64,000 nucleotides of DNA from Pontibacter pamirensis. Lineage in GTDB: Bacteria > Bacteroidota > Bacteroidia > Cytophagales > Hymenobacteraceae. This document shows positions 9,212 through 17,676 of the stretch, piece by piece (within the stretch, counting starts at the first letter, position 1; each line of letters starts with the position of its first letter). Both the position numbers and the translations under genes were made by a program. Under the pieces are notes generated by a model, which was given only the letters and a program-made list of their open reading frames with translations, did no database searches and was not told the origin of the DNA. The stretch is taken from positions 1 to 64,000 of the forward strand of contig NZ_SSNI01000006.1 in the NCBI RefSeq assembly GCF_010015475.1. The letters run 5' to 3'.

Positions 9212-9745
9212 ATGAGCAAATATTTTGAATTTTACGATATACCGGAAAGCTTCCTGCTGGACGAAAAAGCGCTGAAAAACACGTACTACAAAGTGAGCCG
9301 TGAGTACCACCCTGACTTTTATGCGAACGAACCACAGGAGAAACAGCAGGAGATTCTGCAGTTCTCCACCCAGAACACCAACGCATACCGCACCCTCTCC
9401 GACCCTGACCTGCGCATGCAGTACATCCTGAAGGAGCATGGCATACTGGAGGAAGGCAAAAACGAAATCCCCGCTGACTTCCTGATGGAGATGATGGATA
9501 TAAACGAGGAACTAATGGAACTGGAGTTCGATTTTGACGCCGATAAGTTTCATGAAATAGGCGAGAAAACCAGCGGTGTGGTGGCGCAGTTAAATAACGA
9601 CATTCTGCCGGTTTTGCAGCGATACCCTGAGCTTCATGGGGTTACCAAAGACGAGGCCCTGCAGCAGATAAAAACCTACTATCTGAAGAAAAAATATCTG
9701 TTGCGAATTCAGGAAACATTATCTAAGTTTGCAGCACATTCCTGA
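9212..9745 (+). CDS. hscB: Fe-S assembly co-chaperone HscB
   Basis: A 177-residue J-domain co-chaperone that delivers the IscU-type scaffold to an Hsp70 (HscA or DnaK) during iron-sulfur cluster maturation. The J-domain covers about residues 1-75 with the essential HPD at 33-35 (REYHPDF) and the RTLSDPDLRMQYIL helix; the C-terminal half (IPADFLMEMMDINEEL and later helices) is the HSCB C-terminal three-helix domain that binds the scaffold. Length and layout are typical. It is not next to other isc genes here, and is followed 11 bases later by tRNA-Leu. Confidence 0.92.
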   Translation: MSKYFEFYDIPESFLLDEKALKNTYYKVSREYHPDFYANEPQEKQQEILQFSTQNTNAYRTLSDPDLRMQYILKEHGILEEGKNEIPADFLMEMMDINEELMELEFDFDADKFHEIGEKTSGVVAQLNNDILPVLQRYPELHGVTKDEALQQIKTYYLKKKYLLRIQETLSKFAAHS

Positions 9746-9756
9746 AAGGGGAACAC

Positions 9757-9840
9757 GCCCGGATGGCGGAATTGGTAGACGCGTTGGTCTCAAACACCAA
9801 TGAGGTTACACTCGTGCCGGTTCGACTCCGGCTCCGGGTA
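9757..9840 (+). tRNA. tRNA-Leu (anticodon CAA)
   Basis: Acceptor stem GCCCGGA (9757-9763) pairs with TCCGGGT, with discriminator A at 9840. The D-loop has GGTAGACGC, the anticodon loop CTCAAAC gives CAA, and a long variable arm (TGAG...CTCG) marks a type II tRNA. The T-loop is GGTTCGACTCC. The 3' CCA is not encoded. Confidence 0.97.
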
Positions 9841-9855
9841 CGGTTAACAACATAT

Positions 9856-9888
9856 AAAGCCTTGTAAGATAATAACTTACAAGGCTTT
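9856..9888 (+). terminator. Rho-independent terminator after tRNA-Leu
   Basis: A 13-bp stem, 9856-9868 with 9876-9888, around ATAATAA, with the right arm running into a six-base T stretch. Confidence 0.85.
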
Positions 9889-10189
9889 TTTGATTTCAGG
9901 GGACGGAATTAGACGCATTACTTTGCTAAAACTAATTCAAGAATTGCGGTGCCGTGTATCAACACTTATGTTAATACGCTAAATAACAGTGAATTATATA
10001 GTATCTAAACATATTGGGGACATTGCAGGGGACGGAATAAAAGACTTGTTAATGCCTAACGATATGCATATGAGTAGTGGCGGGTTTCCAAAGCAAATCA
10101 TTGTCCCATGAGGTAGAAACTACAATAGAATTACTGCGCTTGGATAACCTATAAACCCCGCCATTACTTATATGTACTGTTATAATGCG
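9889..10189. other. Non-coding stretch after tRNA-Leu with a 13-base direct repeat
   Basis: No gene is seen. CAGGGGACGGAAT occurs twice, at 9897-9909 and 10026-10038. GGCGGGTTT near 10080 is nearly complementary to AAACCCCGCC near 10155. The position just downstream of a tRNA suggests leftover integration junctions, but this is a guess. Confidence 0.4.
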
Positions 10190-11344
10190 TTATTTTTTTG
10201 TATATCTATAAATTTGACCATGATTCCCTAATGCAAACCCTGTGTTGTGGGTTGGAAAACAAACGTCATTCAATTGATGTTCACCTATATCTAATATTAA
10301 GTCAAAATTTACACCTTCATTTTTTGATAAGTAAATTCTACCATAATAGAAATTAGTTGTAATAATTTCACCCGTATTAAATCCAAATATTTGGCTATCA
10401 GGATCAATGTCAGGTGTATTAGGCATTTGTGGTTGTATTTTTTCCCAGTTCTTTCCGCCATCGCCAGTTTTAAGAATGTCCTGTGTAGTGAGATAATATC
10501 CCATATCTTCATTAAGAAAAGAGGCATCGATTGAGAATTCGTTCATTTGCCTTATCAGGTTCCAGGTTGTTCCTCTATCTGTTGTTTTATAGACTTTCCC
10601 TTGTCTATTGATAAGAAAACCGGTTTTATTGTCTGGTAATACTCTTGCTCTATCAGGAATAATGATTGGTTTTGAATTATCGGCGTTATTAGAAAAAAAG
10701 TTCCAGTTTAAACCTCCGTCCTGGGTTTGGATGAGCATATGATTATCACCACCATTACCTTTAATTTGAACAAAACCTTCCATTTTATTAAAAAATCGAA
10801 TCATGTAGTCAGAATTAAAAACTAAAGTATGATTACCAGGGAAAATAAAGCTTGCCAAAACTTTCGTCCAAACCTTACCTCCATCAGTAGTTTTAAATAC
10901 TCCCTCGTATTCTGTAGTTACAAATCCATAATTTTCATCAATAAAGAAAATGTCAGTAATCTGTGAAGCAAAAGGGGTAGCTATGCTGGTCCAGGTATTT
11001 CCGGCATTGGTTGTTTTAAAAAAAGAAGGTTTATAATTTTTTGATAAAACAATTTTTGTATCGTATGAAAAAAATTTATGTGCATCTCTTATAATTGTTG
11101 GCGAATCGAGGAGATCCTTATAAGTCCAATCTTGGTGAATAATTTCATTTAAAGAATCAATCGAAGGCACACTTGCAACAAAGCCAGTTTTATCATCAAT
11201 AAAAAATGCTTTCGTCAAATTGGCGTCAGTTCCAATATTTAATTGTTTCCAGTTTTCATTTAAATGAACTTTTATATCATCATTCTCTTTCTCACAACTT
11301 TGAATAAAAATCATCAGCGTGAGAATTAAAATTAGTTTTTTCAT
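10190..11344 (-). CDS. YCF48/BNR-repeat beta-propeller lipoprotein
   Basis: A 384-residue exported lipoprotein. The signal peptide ends in a lipobox with Cys at residue 17 (FIQSC). The rest is built of repeated blades with signatures such as VFKTTDGGKVW, TQDGGLNW, VYKTTDRGTTW and LKTGDGGKNW, the pattern of YCF48/BNR-like beta-propellers (WSD40-type photosystem-assembly fold or sialidase-like Asp-box repeats). No catalytic site is evident; a binding or scaffold role is likely. Its DNA is clearly richer in A and T than the neighbouring genes, and it lies beside tRNA-Leu, so recent acquisition is plausible. Confidence 0.82.
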   Translation of the reverse strand: MKKLILILTLMIFIQSCEKENDDIKVHLNENWKQLNIGTDANLTKAFFIDDKTGFVASVPSIDSLNEIIHQDWTYKDLLDSPTIIRDAHKFFSYDTKIVLSKNYKPSFFKTTNAGNTWTSIATPFASQITDIFFIDENYGFVTTEYEGVFKTTDGGKVWTKVLASFIFPGNHTLVFNSDYMIRFFNKMEGFVQIKGNGGDNHMLIQTQDGGLNWNFFSNNADNSKPIIIPDRARVLPDNKTGFLINRQGKVYKTTDRGTTWNLIRQMNEFSIDASFLNEDMGYYLTTQDILKTGDGGKNWEKIQPQMPNTPDIDPDSQIFGFNTGEIITTNFYYGRIYLSKNEGVNFDLILDIGEHQLNDVCFPTHNTGFALGNHGQIYRYTKK

Positions 11345-11748
11345 ACTTTTAATTATTTATCAAAATTATTACTTAAGCAATCACTTTTATGATATCGGGT
11401 TTATAATCCTGACTAACATCAAATTTTGTTATTGAATCTCATCTATATGCAATCTATTAAAACCATCAATTCCGATCCTATCAGTCGCTTTCATCTTGAC
11501 GTAAGCAAGTGTATTTAATCTTGCTTGCATGTTGTGGAGAATGCATTATAACTACTGTATAGCAGGAGTGCTACTCCTGCTATCTGCACTATTTATGGAG
11601 ATGGTTTCACCTGTTCTATGGTTATTTTGAAGCATTCTCTGTGTCAGAAGCCATTCGTGTGGTAAACCTTTTCCTCCTACCAATATAGGAAGTCTTGGCT
11701 CAGGCTCCTAACAACGTTGATTCTATATTCTTATATATACCTATCCTT
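11345..11748. other. Intergenic stretch with an 11-bp hairpin
   Basis: No gene is seen. A perfect hairpin is formed by 11559-11569 and 11573-11583 around GCT. Nearby GAGAATGC (about 11537-11544) and GCATTCTC (about 11632-11639) form a wider inverted repeat around it. Confidence 0.45.
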
Positions 11749-11773
11749 AAAAAAAAACCGGTGTTACCCGGTT
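11749..11773 (-). terminator. Terminator of the small zinc-ribbon-like gene
   Basis: On the minus strand AACCGG (11773-11768) pairs with CCGGTT (11761-11756) and is followed by about nine T residues. It begins eight bases after the stop codon of the 11781-12056 gene and supports that gene being real. Confidence 0.8.
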
Positions 11774-11780
11774 CTTCTGC

Positions 11781-12056
11781 TCAAAACTCTTCTGTTGTAT
11801 GTAAAGCGGAGTACTCCTCGCAGCTGGGACAGGAGAGGAAGTAGTCTATGGATGCTAAGATTTCACCCTCTTCCCAGTGTGGCTTTTCCTCTTTCGGGAG
11901 TTCTTCAAAAGAGAATTCATCTCTAGTACCACCGCATTTTCTGCAAGGGTTTGTTTGCAATCTAAACAGTTCATGGATGCACATAGGCCGAGCAGCTCTA
12001 GGTTTAGAATTGTTATTCTGGTTGTTCTTCTTTTTTCTATTTCTTGATACTGGCAT
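11781..12056 (-). CDS. Small putative zinc-ribbon protein
   Basis: A 91-residue protein of unknown function. The N-terminus is strongly basic and Asn-rich (SRNRKKKNNQNNN). Two CxxC knuckles, C38-C41 (CRKCGG) and C76-C79 (CPSCEEY), are about 34 residues apart and could bind one zinc ion. The middle is acidic. I do not recognise the family. Its own rho-independent terminator eight bases past the stop supports expression. The start is the ATG at 12054-12056. Confidence 0.6.
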   Translation of the reverse strand: MPVSRNRKKKNNQNNNSKPRAARPMCIHELFRLQTNPCRKCGGTRDEFSFEELPKEEKPHWEEGEILASIDYFLSCPSCEEYSALHTTEEF

Positions 12057-12137
12057 TTTCTTGTGGGCTTGAATTTTTTAATGTTTGTCTGTTCTTGTTC
12101 CCTAGCCTGTCATGGAACCTTAATATAGTCTTAGCGG

Positions 12138-12178
12138 GATAAGGTGAAGCGTACAGAATTCGGGCGGTACACCTTATC
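12138..12178. promoter_or_regulatory. Inverted repeat in the divergent control region
   Basis: GATAAGGTG at 12138-12146 pairs with CACCTTATC at 12170-12178, with a further GTAC match inside. It lies between the divergent small zinc-ribbon gene and the T9SS gene at 12274; it may be an operator or a leader hairpin. Confidence 0.4.
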
Positions 12179-12273
12179 TCATCCTTATTTAGCAAGGTTA
12201 CGTACTACATCTAATTAATTATAAATAATACTTATCCTATAAATACTTAAGCTATATTTATTCACCTTGTCTT

Positions 12274-14574
12274 ATGGCTAAATTCTCTGTCTTGCTGCTG
12301 GTCAGTTTCCTGCTCCATATGGGCGTGAACGCAACTAATACAGGTTGGGCGCATCCTACAAAAACAACAGCAGAACCAGCCACCTCCGGGCAGGTGAAAC
12401 ACAACATTAATGGCTCATCTTCTTCGACAGAAAAGGACGCCTCAAAGTCTTTAGAGAGCAATGCTTACCTGGTGGTAGAAAACCAGGACAAATTTCCAGC
12501 TCCGGATCACCTGACCTTCTCTATGGTTGAGATACCCTGGAGCAGGGAGGGCACGCCTCTTAACCGAAACCACAACAAGGTACAACTCAAGGTCAGCAAC
12601 AAAGGCGAAGGTCAGCTCATCGTATCCAACCTGCAGTTATCAGACGCCACCGCCTGGAAAATTACACAGTTAGGGGAACAGGAGTATAAGGCAGCTACAG
12701 CGTTACCCATTACTATTAAAGCTGGTGCCTCTGTGATGTTAACCATCGAGTTTACTGCTAAAAGCCCGGGAGATCGTGTGAAAGTATTCCATGGTACACT
12801 TAAAATCTTATCAAATGATGATGTAGCTCCTGAAAAGGAGGTGAAGTTGCACGGCTTATGGCAAAGGTCCGGGGAAGGCAACAACGAACCCTATGCACAG
12901 GAAATCATAAACGCATTTGGCTTCAAAACAAATACCGGATACGGGCAGACCGACGGTTCTAATGACGGCACGTCTGTCATAGCAGGTTCTGATGAAGTCA
13001 TGTCCTCCTTCTTTGTGCGGGCCGATGCCAGCAGGCCTGTTGAAGTGATTCAGATGGCTGCCTATCATGGCTGCTGCTCGCAGAGGGAAACCTTCAGTTG
13101 GTATGAGAAAGGCTCCACTAGCACCAAATCACTTTTTACACATAACAGCTTGGATGGCCAGTCACTCCTTCCAATGACGAACGGCTCCTCTTCAGTACTT
13201 GCCCAAGGTGCTTTTAACCCCACACAGGCCTTTGGCTTCAGAGTTTCCAGCGCCTACTCCGACAAAACCCAAAATCACGGTGGCAAAATAGGGATGCGCA
13301 TCTGGAAAGCCATTGATGCAAACGGAAACGTGATCCCGAACGCCTATATTATTGGCACCGACTACCTCGGCTCTGAATTTACAAACTATGATTACCAGGA
13401 CAATGTGTATTTTGTGCGAAACGCCAGACCGGAAACGGGAACTACCCATTATGCCGACCTAGTCGCCACTCCTTCAGCAATTTCTTTTGACCCCACACAA
13501 ACAGGCAGAAAAGCAGGGCGTGCCGTTAATCTGAAAAATATGGGCAAGACGCATACCGATGGAAGCAGCGACCCATCTACTCAAATCACTAAAGTTGAGA
13601 TAGTGGGCCCAAACCGGAGCGAGTTTGCAGCGTCTATGCCTGCAGCCACGCAACTGGCTGTACAGGCCTCCACTGAAATACCTGTTGAGTTCATGCCTGG
13701 CAGCCACGGCCTCAAAAGTGCAGACTTACTGGTATATTTCACCAATGGCGCTTCGCCACTCCGTATCCCGCTGTATGGTATAGCAGGCAATGGCAACGCT
13801 GCTGCCATAACGGCTGCGAAGCGCATAAAGGGTGCTGCTGACGCGAAGGTTACGATTGGCGGAATGGTATGGGAAGCAGACAAAAGCTACCGAAAAGGAA
13901 GTATAAAATTAGACAAACAGGTAGTACCAACTCCTATTGCTGCTACCGACGATGATTTGCTGTACCAGACGTACCTATCCGCTGCCAAAGACCTTGCTGA
14001 AACCATGTACGAGATTCCGATAGAAGACGGCAACTACCTGGTGCGCATGCACTTCGTGGAAAATTATTGGTCGGCAGAGGCTGCAAGGCTGTTCAGCATT
14101 ATAATAGAAGAACAGTTACACCTGCCAAACCTGGATATTTACAAAGAAGTTGGCTACCGGGCCGCATTGGTAAAAGACTTTGAAGTAAGCGTAACGGGCG
14201 GAGTACTCAACATCAATTTCGTTCCTTCTGTGAACAGGGTCGCAATAGCAGGCCTGGAGATATTCGAAAGTAATGAGAATGTTACGAGTGTTTCTCCTGA
14301 AAATGAGGTAGAAAAGAAACGCATACTGGTATACCCTAACCCAGGCGATGGAGAGAAAGTACAGCTAATTGTGCAGCACTTTGACCCACACGAAGAAGTG
14401 TACATCAGTTTACATGACATGGTAGGAAGAAAGGTTTATTCCGCAAACATTCTTACTGATACACAAGGCAATGCAACCACCCCTATCGCCACCACTATCT
14501 TTCAAAAAGGAATCTATATAGTAAAAGTTGCTGCTCCTTCAGGTAAAGCGCAACTTAAACTACTGATAAAATAA
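12274..14574 (+). CDS. Secreted T9SS protein with choice-of-anchor D and malectin domains
   Basis: A 766-residue exported protein. Signal peptide about residues 1-20. Two immunoglobulin-like choice-of-anchor D (ASPM/SPD-2/Hydin-type) modules are seen: one at about 80-205 (VQLKVSNKGEGQLIVSNLQL, then KVFHGTLKILSNDD) and one at about 410-515 (ISFDPTQTGRKAGR, ending PLYGIAGNG). A malectin-like domain follows at about 525-665 (YLVRMHFVENYW, GGVLNINFVPSVNRVAIAGLEIFE), then a T9SS sorting domain from about 690 (ILVYPNPGDGE to QLKLLIK). No catalytic domain is seen; a surface carbohydrate-binding or adhesive role is inferred. Its sorting domain is similar to that of the next gene. Confidence 0.85.
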   Translation: MAKFSVLLLVSFLLHMGVNATNTGWAHPTKTTAEPATSGQVKHNINGSSSSTEKDASKSLESNAYLVVENQDKFPAPDHLTFSMVEIPWSREGTPLNRNHNKVQLKVSNKGEGQLIVSNLQLSDATAWKITQLGEQEYKAATALPITIKAGASVMLTIEFTAKSPGDRVKVFHGTLKILSNDDVAPEKEVKLHGLWQRSGEGNNEPYAQEIINAFGFKTNTGYGQTDGSNDGTSVIAGSDEVMSSFFVRADASRPVEVIQMAAYHGCCSQRETFSWYEKGSTSTKSLFTHNSLDGQSLLPMTNGSSSVLAQGAFNPTQAFGFRVSSAYSDKTQNHGGKIGMRIWKAIDANGNVIPNAYIIGTDYLGSEFTNYDYQDNVYFVRNARPETGTTHYADLVATPSAISFDPTQTGRKAGRAVNLKNMGKTHTDGSSDPSTQITKVEIVGPNRSEFAASMPAATQLAVQASTEIPVEFMPGSHGLKSADLLVYFTNGASPLRIPLYGIAGNGNAAAITAAKRIKGAADAKVTIGGMVWEADKSYRKGSIKLDKQVVPTPIAATDDDLLYQTYLSAAKDLAETMYEIPIEDGNYLVRMHFVENYWSAEAARLFSIIIEEQLHLPNLDIYKEVGYRAALVKDFEVSVTGGVLNINFVPSVNRVAIAGLEIFESNENVTSVSPENEVEKKRILVYPNPGDGEKVQLIVQHFDPHEEVYISLHDMVGRKVYSANILTDTQGNATTPIATTIFQKGIYIVKVAAPSGKAQLKLLIK

Positions 14575-15043
14575 CCCCTTTCCTGCTATGTGTTTGACTG
14601 CCATCCTAAACAACTCGGGATGCCTCACCCGCGTTTACCTCTGTATAGGCCAAAATACACCCTGCCATCAAGGTGATGAAACAGAAGTGCGGAACTGCAA
14701 ATAAATTAAACAGCAGAACTTAAAAAAACCTTCGCCAAACTATAACCTTTACACCAAATAATAGTAAACACTAGCGAAACATACATTATATCTAATATAT
14801 TATATATTTCACAACTTTATAACAAGGACAGGTAATATTACAAAGTTGCTATATGCACTATGATATGCTACCACATAGTGCAGTTAACTTTAGCACTACC
14901 CCTTTTTTCCTTAGATGAGTTTACAGAAAGGTTGTACCTCTTTTGTAGCTGCTTTACCTTATTACACGCTCTCTTTTTGGCACATGCCCAGCAAGGGCAA
15001 TAGGTAGGTTATATATTATTGATAGCAAACAGTGCTCTATTTT
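14575..15043. other. Intergenic stretch upstream of the second T9SS gene
   Basis: Very AT-rich, with no gene. An inverted repeat GCACTATG (14855-14862) and CATAGTGC (14874-14881) lies about 165 bases before the next start codon and may be an operator or part of a leader. Confidence 0.4.
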
Positions 15044-17308
15044 ATGAAAAACAATTTTACCACCTTACCACTACGTTTCTCTTTTACTTTATTGCCGAAG
15101 CGTTTAGAGAGCCAGCTTGTGATTATTTGCTTCTGTGCTCTAGCGGCTGTTGGTTACCTCTCTCGCCTACATTCTTTTTCCAATATTACAGAGCGCAATC
15201 AGGACCTGACAGTCACATACGCAAGCTTGCCAGCTGACGCACGTTTTATCAACGAAGCCCTGCCAGCAACTTATCACGGTAGCACAAGCCCAATCAACGG
15301 AAAACAGATGAGTGCGGCTGTTATCGCTCGTTCTTCACAACCTTATGTATCAGCGGTACGTCCGGCGAATGGCGCAACAAATGTGGCATTAGATATGTCG
15401 GTTTCCGTTGACCTGATGTTTCCAAGTGGCAGCTCCATTGATGGCAGCACAGTAAGCCCTTCCACTGTAAAGCTTTACGAAGTAAAGGGTACGCAGAAGC
15501 AGCTGGTTGCAGGCACGGCTGTTAACTCATCAGCTGCCGGCGACGCTGTTACCCTCTCTGCCTCGCTGACGTTAGGCACCAATTATGAATTTGAAATATC
15601 GGGAAAGGTGAAAGACCTTAAAGGAAATGCACTGATACCGTTTACTTCCCGGTTTACCACTACCAGCGTTAATCACAACCCGAAAACCGGCCTGGAGTAT
15701 GTGGCTTTTACCGCACATACTCTTGTTTCTTCTGATTTTGGCAGAGATGGATTTACCACACTGGTTGTTGGTCCTGACCACCGCCTGTACGCCACCACTT
15801 CCGGCGGAAAAATAGAGCGTTGGGACATTAAAGAAGATGGCACTCTTGCAGGTCATGTTACTATCTCTCCTTTTGGAAACAAACGGCAGCTGCTGATCGG
15901 CCTCCATTTTGATCCTGCCGCTACTGAAACAAAACTGATTGCCTGGATGAGCCATTCTGTCTTCCAATTTCAGGATGCGCAGGACTGGAGCAGTATGATT
16001 ACAAAAGTTGACCTGAGTGACCCGTCCAGCCCCACAAGCCAAACCTACGTAACTAACTTGCCCCGCTCCTACAAAGACCACTCAATAAACTCTATCGATT
16101 TTGGCCCTGATGGAGCCTTGTATGTGCCTATTGGAAGCAATACCGCAATGGGCGGACCGAGCACTTTTTGGGACAACAGGCCGGAGAGATTATTGTCAGC
16201 AGCCATACTGCGCCTGGATATTAAGAAAGCTGAGAAACAAGCCTTACCAATTGATGCAAAAACACCGGATGGTGGTGGATCATATAACCCTTATGCAAAA
16301 GATGCACCACTCACCATCTATGCAACCGGAGTCAGAAACGCCTATGACCTGGTATGGCATAGCAACGGGCAGTTGTATGTACCAACGAATGGCTCTGCAG
16401 CCGGAGGCAGCACACCTGCGCTTAAATCTGGGACTGTATGGTCCAACGGAAAGAAATATACTGGCCCTGACATTCCGGCCTTAATTGATGTGCGCGACAC
16501 ACAAAACGATTACCTGTACCGTGTTGAAAAAGGAGGATATTACGGGCACCCCAACCCTTTGCGCAACGAGTATATTTTAAATGGTGGTAACCCTACAAAA
16601 GGCGAAGACCCGGGTGAGGTAGAATGGGAAGTTAAGGGCAAAACGCTCGGCTACCCGGTAGGCACTCCAAAAGAACCCACTTTCCGGGGTTGGTCCTATG
16701 ACTTTGGTTTGAATATATCCCCTAATGGCGTAATAGAGTATAAGAGCAACGCATTCGGAGGCAAGCTGAAGGGCCGCCTGCTGGTATGCCGCTTCAGCGG
16801 AGGTGATGACCTGATCATATTAGAGCCAGGCAAGTCGCTGGATATCGCCAGCGCTGTAGAGGGCATACAGGTACCGGGTTTACGCCGCCCTTATGCTAAT
16901 CCGTTGGATGTAATAGAAGATGAGCTTACCGGCAACCTCTACATCTCTGAATACTTTGAGGGCAATGGTAGAGGTGTGCCCCAGATAACTTTACTGAAAG
17001 CCAATGTTCCCGCTGGCATTGAGGTGCCGGAAGAGAAAGAAACGGCTACATTGGAGGTTTACCCTAATCCAGTTCCCGGAACCGAAATAGTTGTAAACGT
17101 GCACAAATTTGAAGTGCATGAGGAAGTAGAGCTGAATATGCTGGATATGGCAGGACGCCAAGTTCAGTCCGAGATAATTGTAACCGATTCACATGGCGCA
17201 GCCAGTACGGTGATAGAAATTGAGCAGAGCCTACAGAGCGGTGTATACTTTATCAGAGCACAATCTTTGTCTGGAAAGGTGGCATATAAACGGCTTGTAG
17301 TGCAGTAA
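15044..17308 (+). CDS. Secreted T9SS beta-propeller (sugar dehydrogenase-like) protein
   Basis: A 754-residue exported protein starting at the ATG at 15044 (a GTG 12 bases earlier is less likely). After a signal-anchor-like region comes a Big_5/SbsA Ig-like domain (about 105-215; RPANGATNVALDMSVSV). Residues about 225-660 resemble the PQQ-dependent glucose/sorbosone dehydrogenase beta-propeller, with SIDFGPDGALYVPIGSN, YATGVRNAYDLVWH and LYISEYFEGNGRG. The C-terminus is a T9SS sorting domain (LEVYPNPVPG to KRLVVQ). Activity as a sugar oxidase is possible but unproven. The closely related sorting domain of the upstream gene suggests a shared history. Confidence 0.85.
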   Translation: MKNNFTTLPLRFSFTLLPKRLESQLVIICFCALAAVGYLSRLHSFSNITERNQDLTVTYASLPADARFINEALPATYHGSTSPINGKQMSAAVIARSSQPYVSAVRPANGATNVALDMSVSVDLMFPSGSSIDGSTVSPSTVKLYEVKGTQKQLVAGTAVNSSAAGDAVTLSASLTLGTNYEFEISGKVKDLKGNALIPFTSRFTTTSVNHNPKTGLEYVAFTAHTLVSSDFGRDGFTTLVVGPDHRLYATTSGGKIERWDIKEDGTLAGHVTISPFGNKRQLLIGLHFDPAATETKLIAWMSHSVFQFQDAQDWSSMITKVDLSDPSSPTSQTYVTNLPRSYKDHSINSIDFGPDGALYVPIGSNTAMGGPSTFWDNRPERLLSAAILRLDIKKAEKQALPIDAKTPDGGGSYNPYAKDAPLTIYATGVRNAYDLVWHSNGQLYVPTNGSAAGGSTPALKSGTVWSNGKKYTGPDIPALIDVRDTQNDYLYRVEKGGYYGHPNPLRNEYILNGGNPTKGEDPGEVEWEVKGKTLGYPVGTPKEPTFRGWSYDFGLNISPNGVIEYKSNAFGGKLKGRLLVCRFSGGDDLIILEPGKSLDIASAVEGIQVPGLRRPYANPLDVIEDELTGNLYISEYFEGNGRGVPQITLLKANVPAGIEVPEEKETATLEVYPNPVPGTEIVVNVHKFEVHEEVELNMLDMAGRQVQSEIIVTDSHGAASTVIEIEQSLQSGVYFIRAQSLSGKVAYKRLVVQ

Positions 17309-17310
17309 CT

Positions 17311-17527
17311 GGAATTGCGATATTTTACGGGAGGCTTTTTCAGGCAGCCACAGCTTGGTTGCACAGTAGGTTTTCGTGTTGGCAAGGGGGCAGGTAGCAA
17401 ATAAAGAATGCCTCCTTTTCCGGTTATAGATACCTTCGTTGTGCTCCATCATGGCCAAGCGGGCTTCCTGCCTGGTGGCAAACCTGTGGTGGTATTCCAT
17501 TTCTGCTTTCGTCGCCTTAAACAATTA
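17311..17527 (-). pseudogene. Decayed 3' end of an IS3-family transposase
   Basis: The minus strand encodes KAEMEYHHRFATRQEARLAM and then YNRKRRHS, the hallmark end of the DDE transposase of IS3-type elements (ExxYNRxRRHS). Immediately after HS the match continues in another frame as YLPP...HENLLCNQAVAA and stops at 17340-17342, so at least one frameshift is present. The 5' part of the transposase is missing. The remnant begins three bases after the stop of the preceding T9SS gene, and 17311-17340 may include one inverted-repeat end. Confidence 0.75.
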
Positions 17528-17676
17528 GAGCATAAGATGACAAAGTGGAGAAAAAGCACCTTTTGAAGTACAACGTTCGTGTATGTTGATGGGAGCAAGT
17601 TGCTAGTGTATTCCACACGCTTAAGCTATCTAATAAATCCATACAAGAATACCATTATATCCCCTCTGCTTCATCC

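Noticed and set aside
17231..17524. A 97-codon minus-strand ORF taken as a complete small gene
   Set aside because: It starts inside a transposase end, runs through a frameshift and overlaps the end of the T9SS gene; it is a pseudogene fragment.
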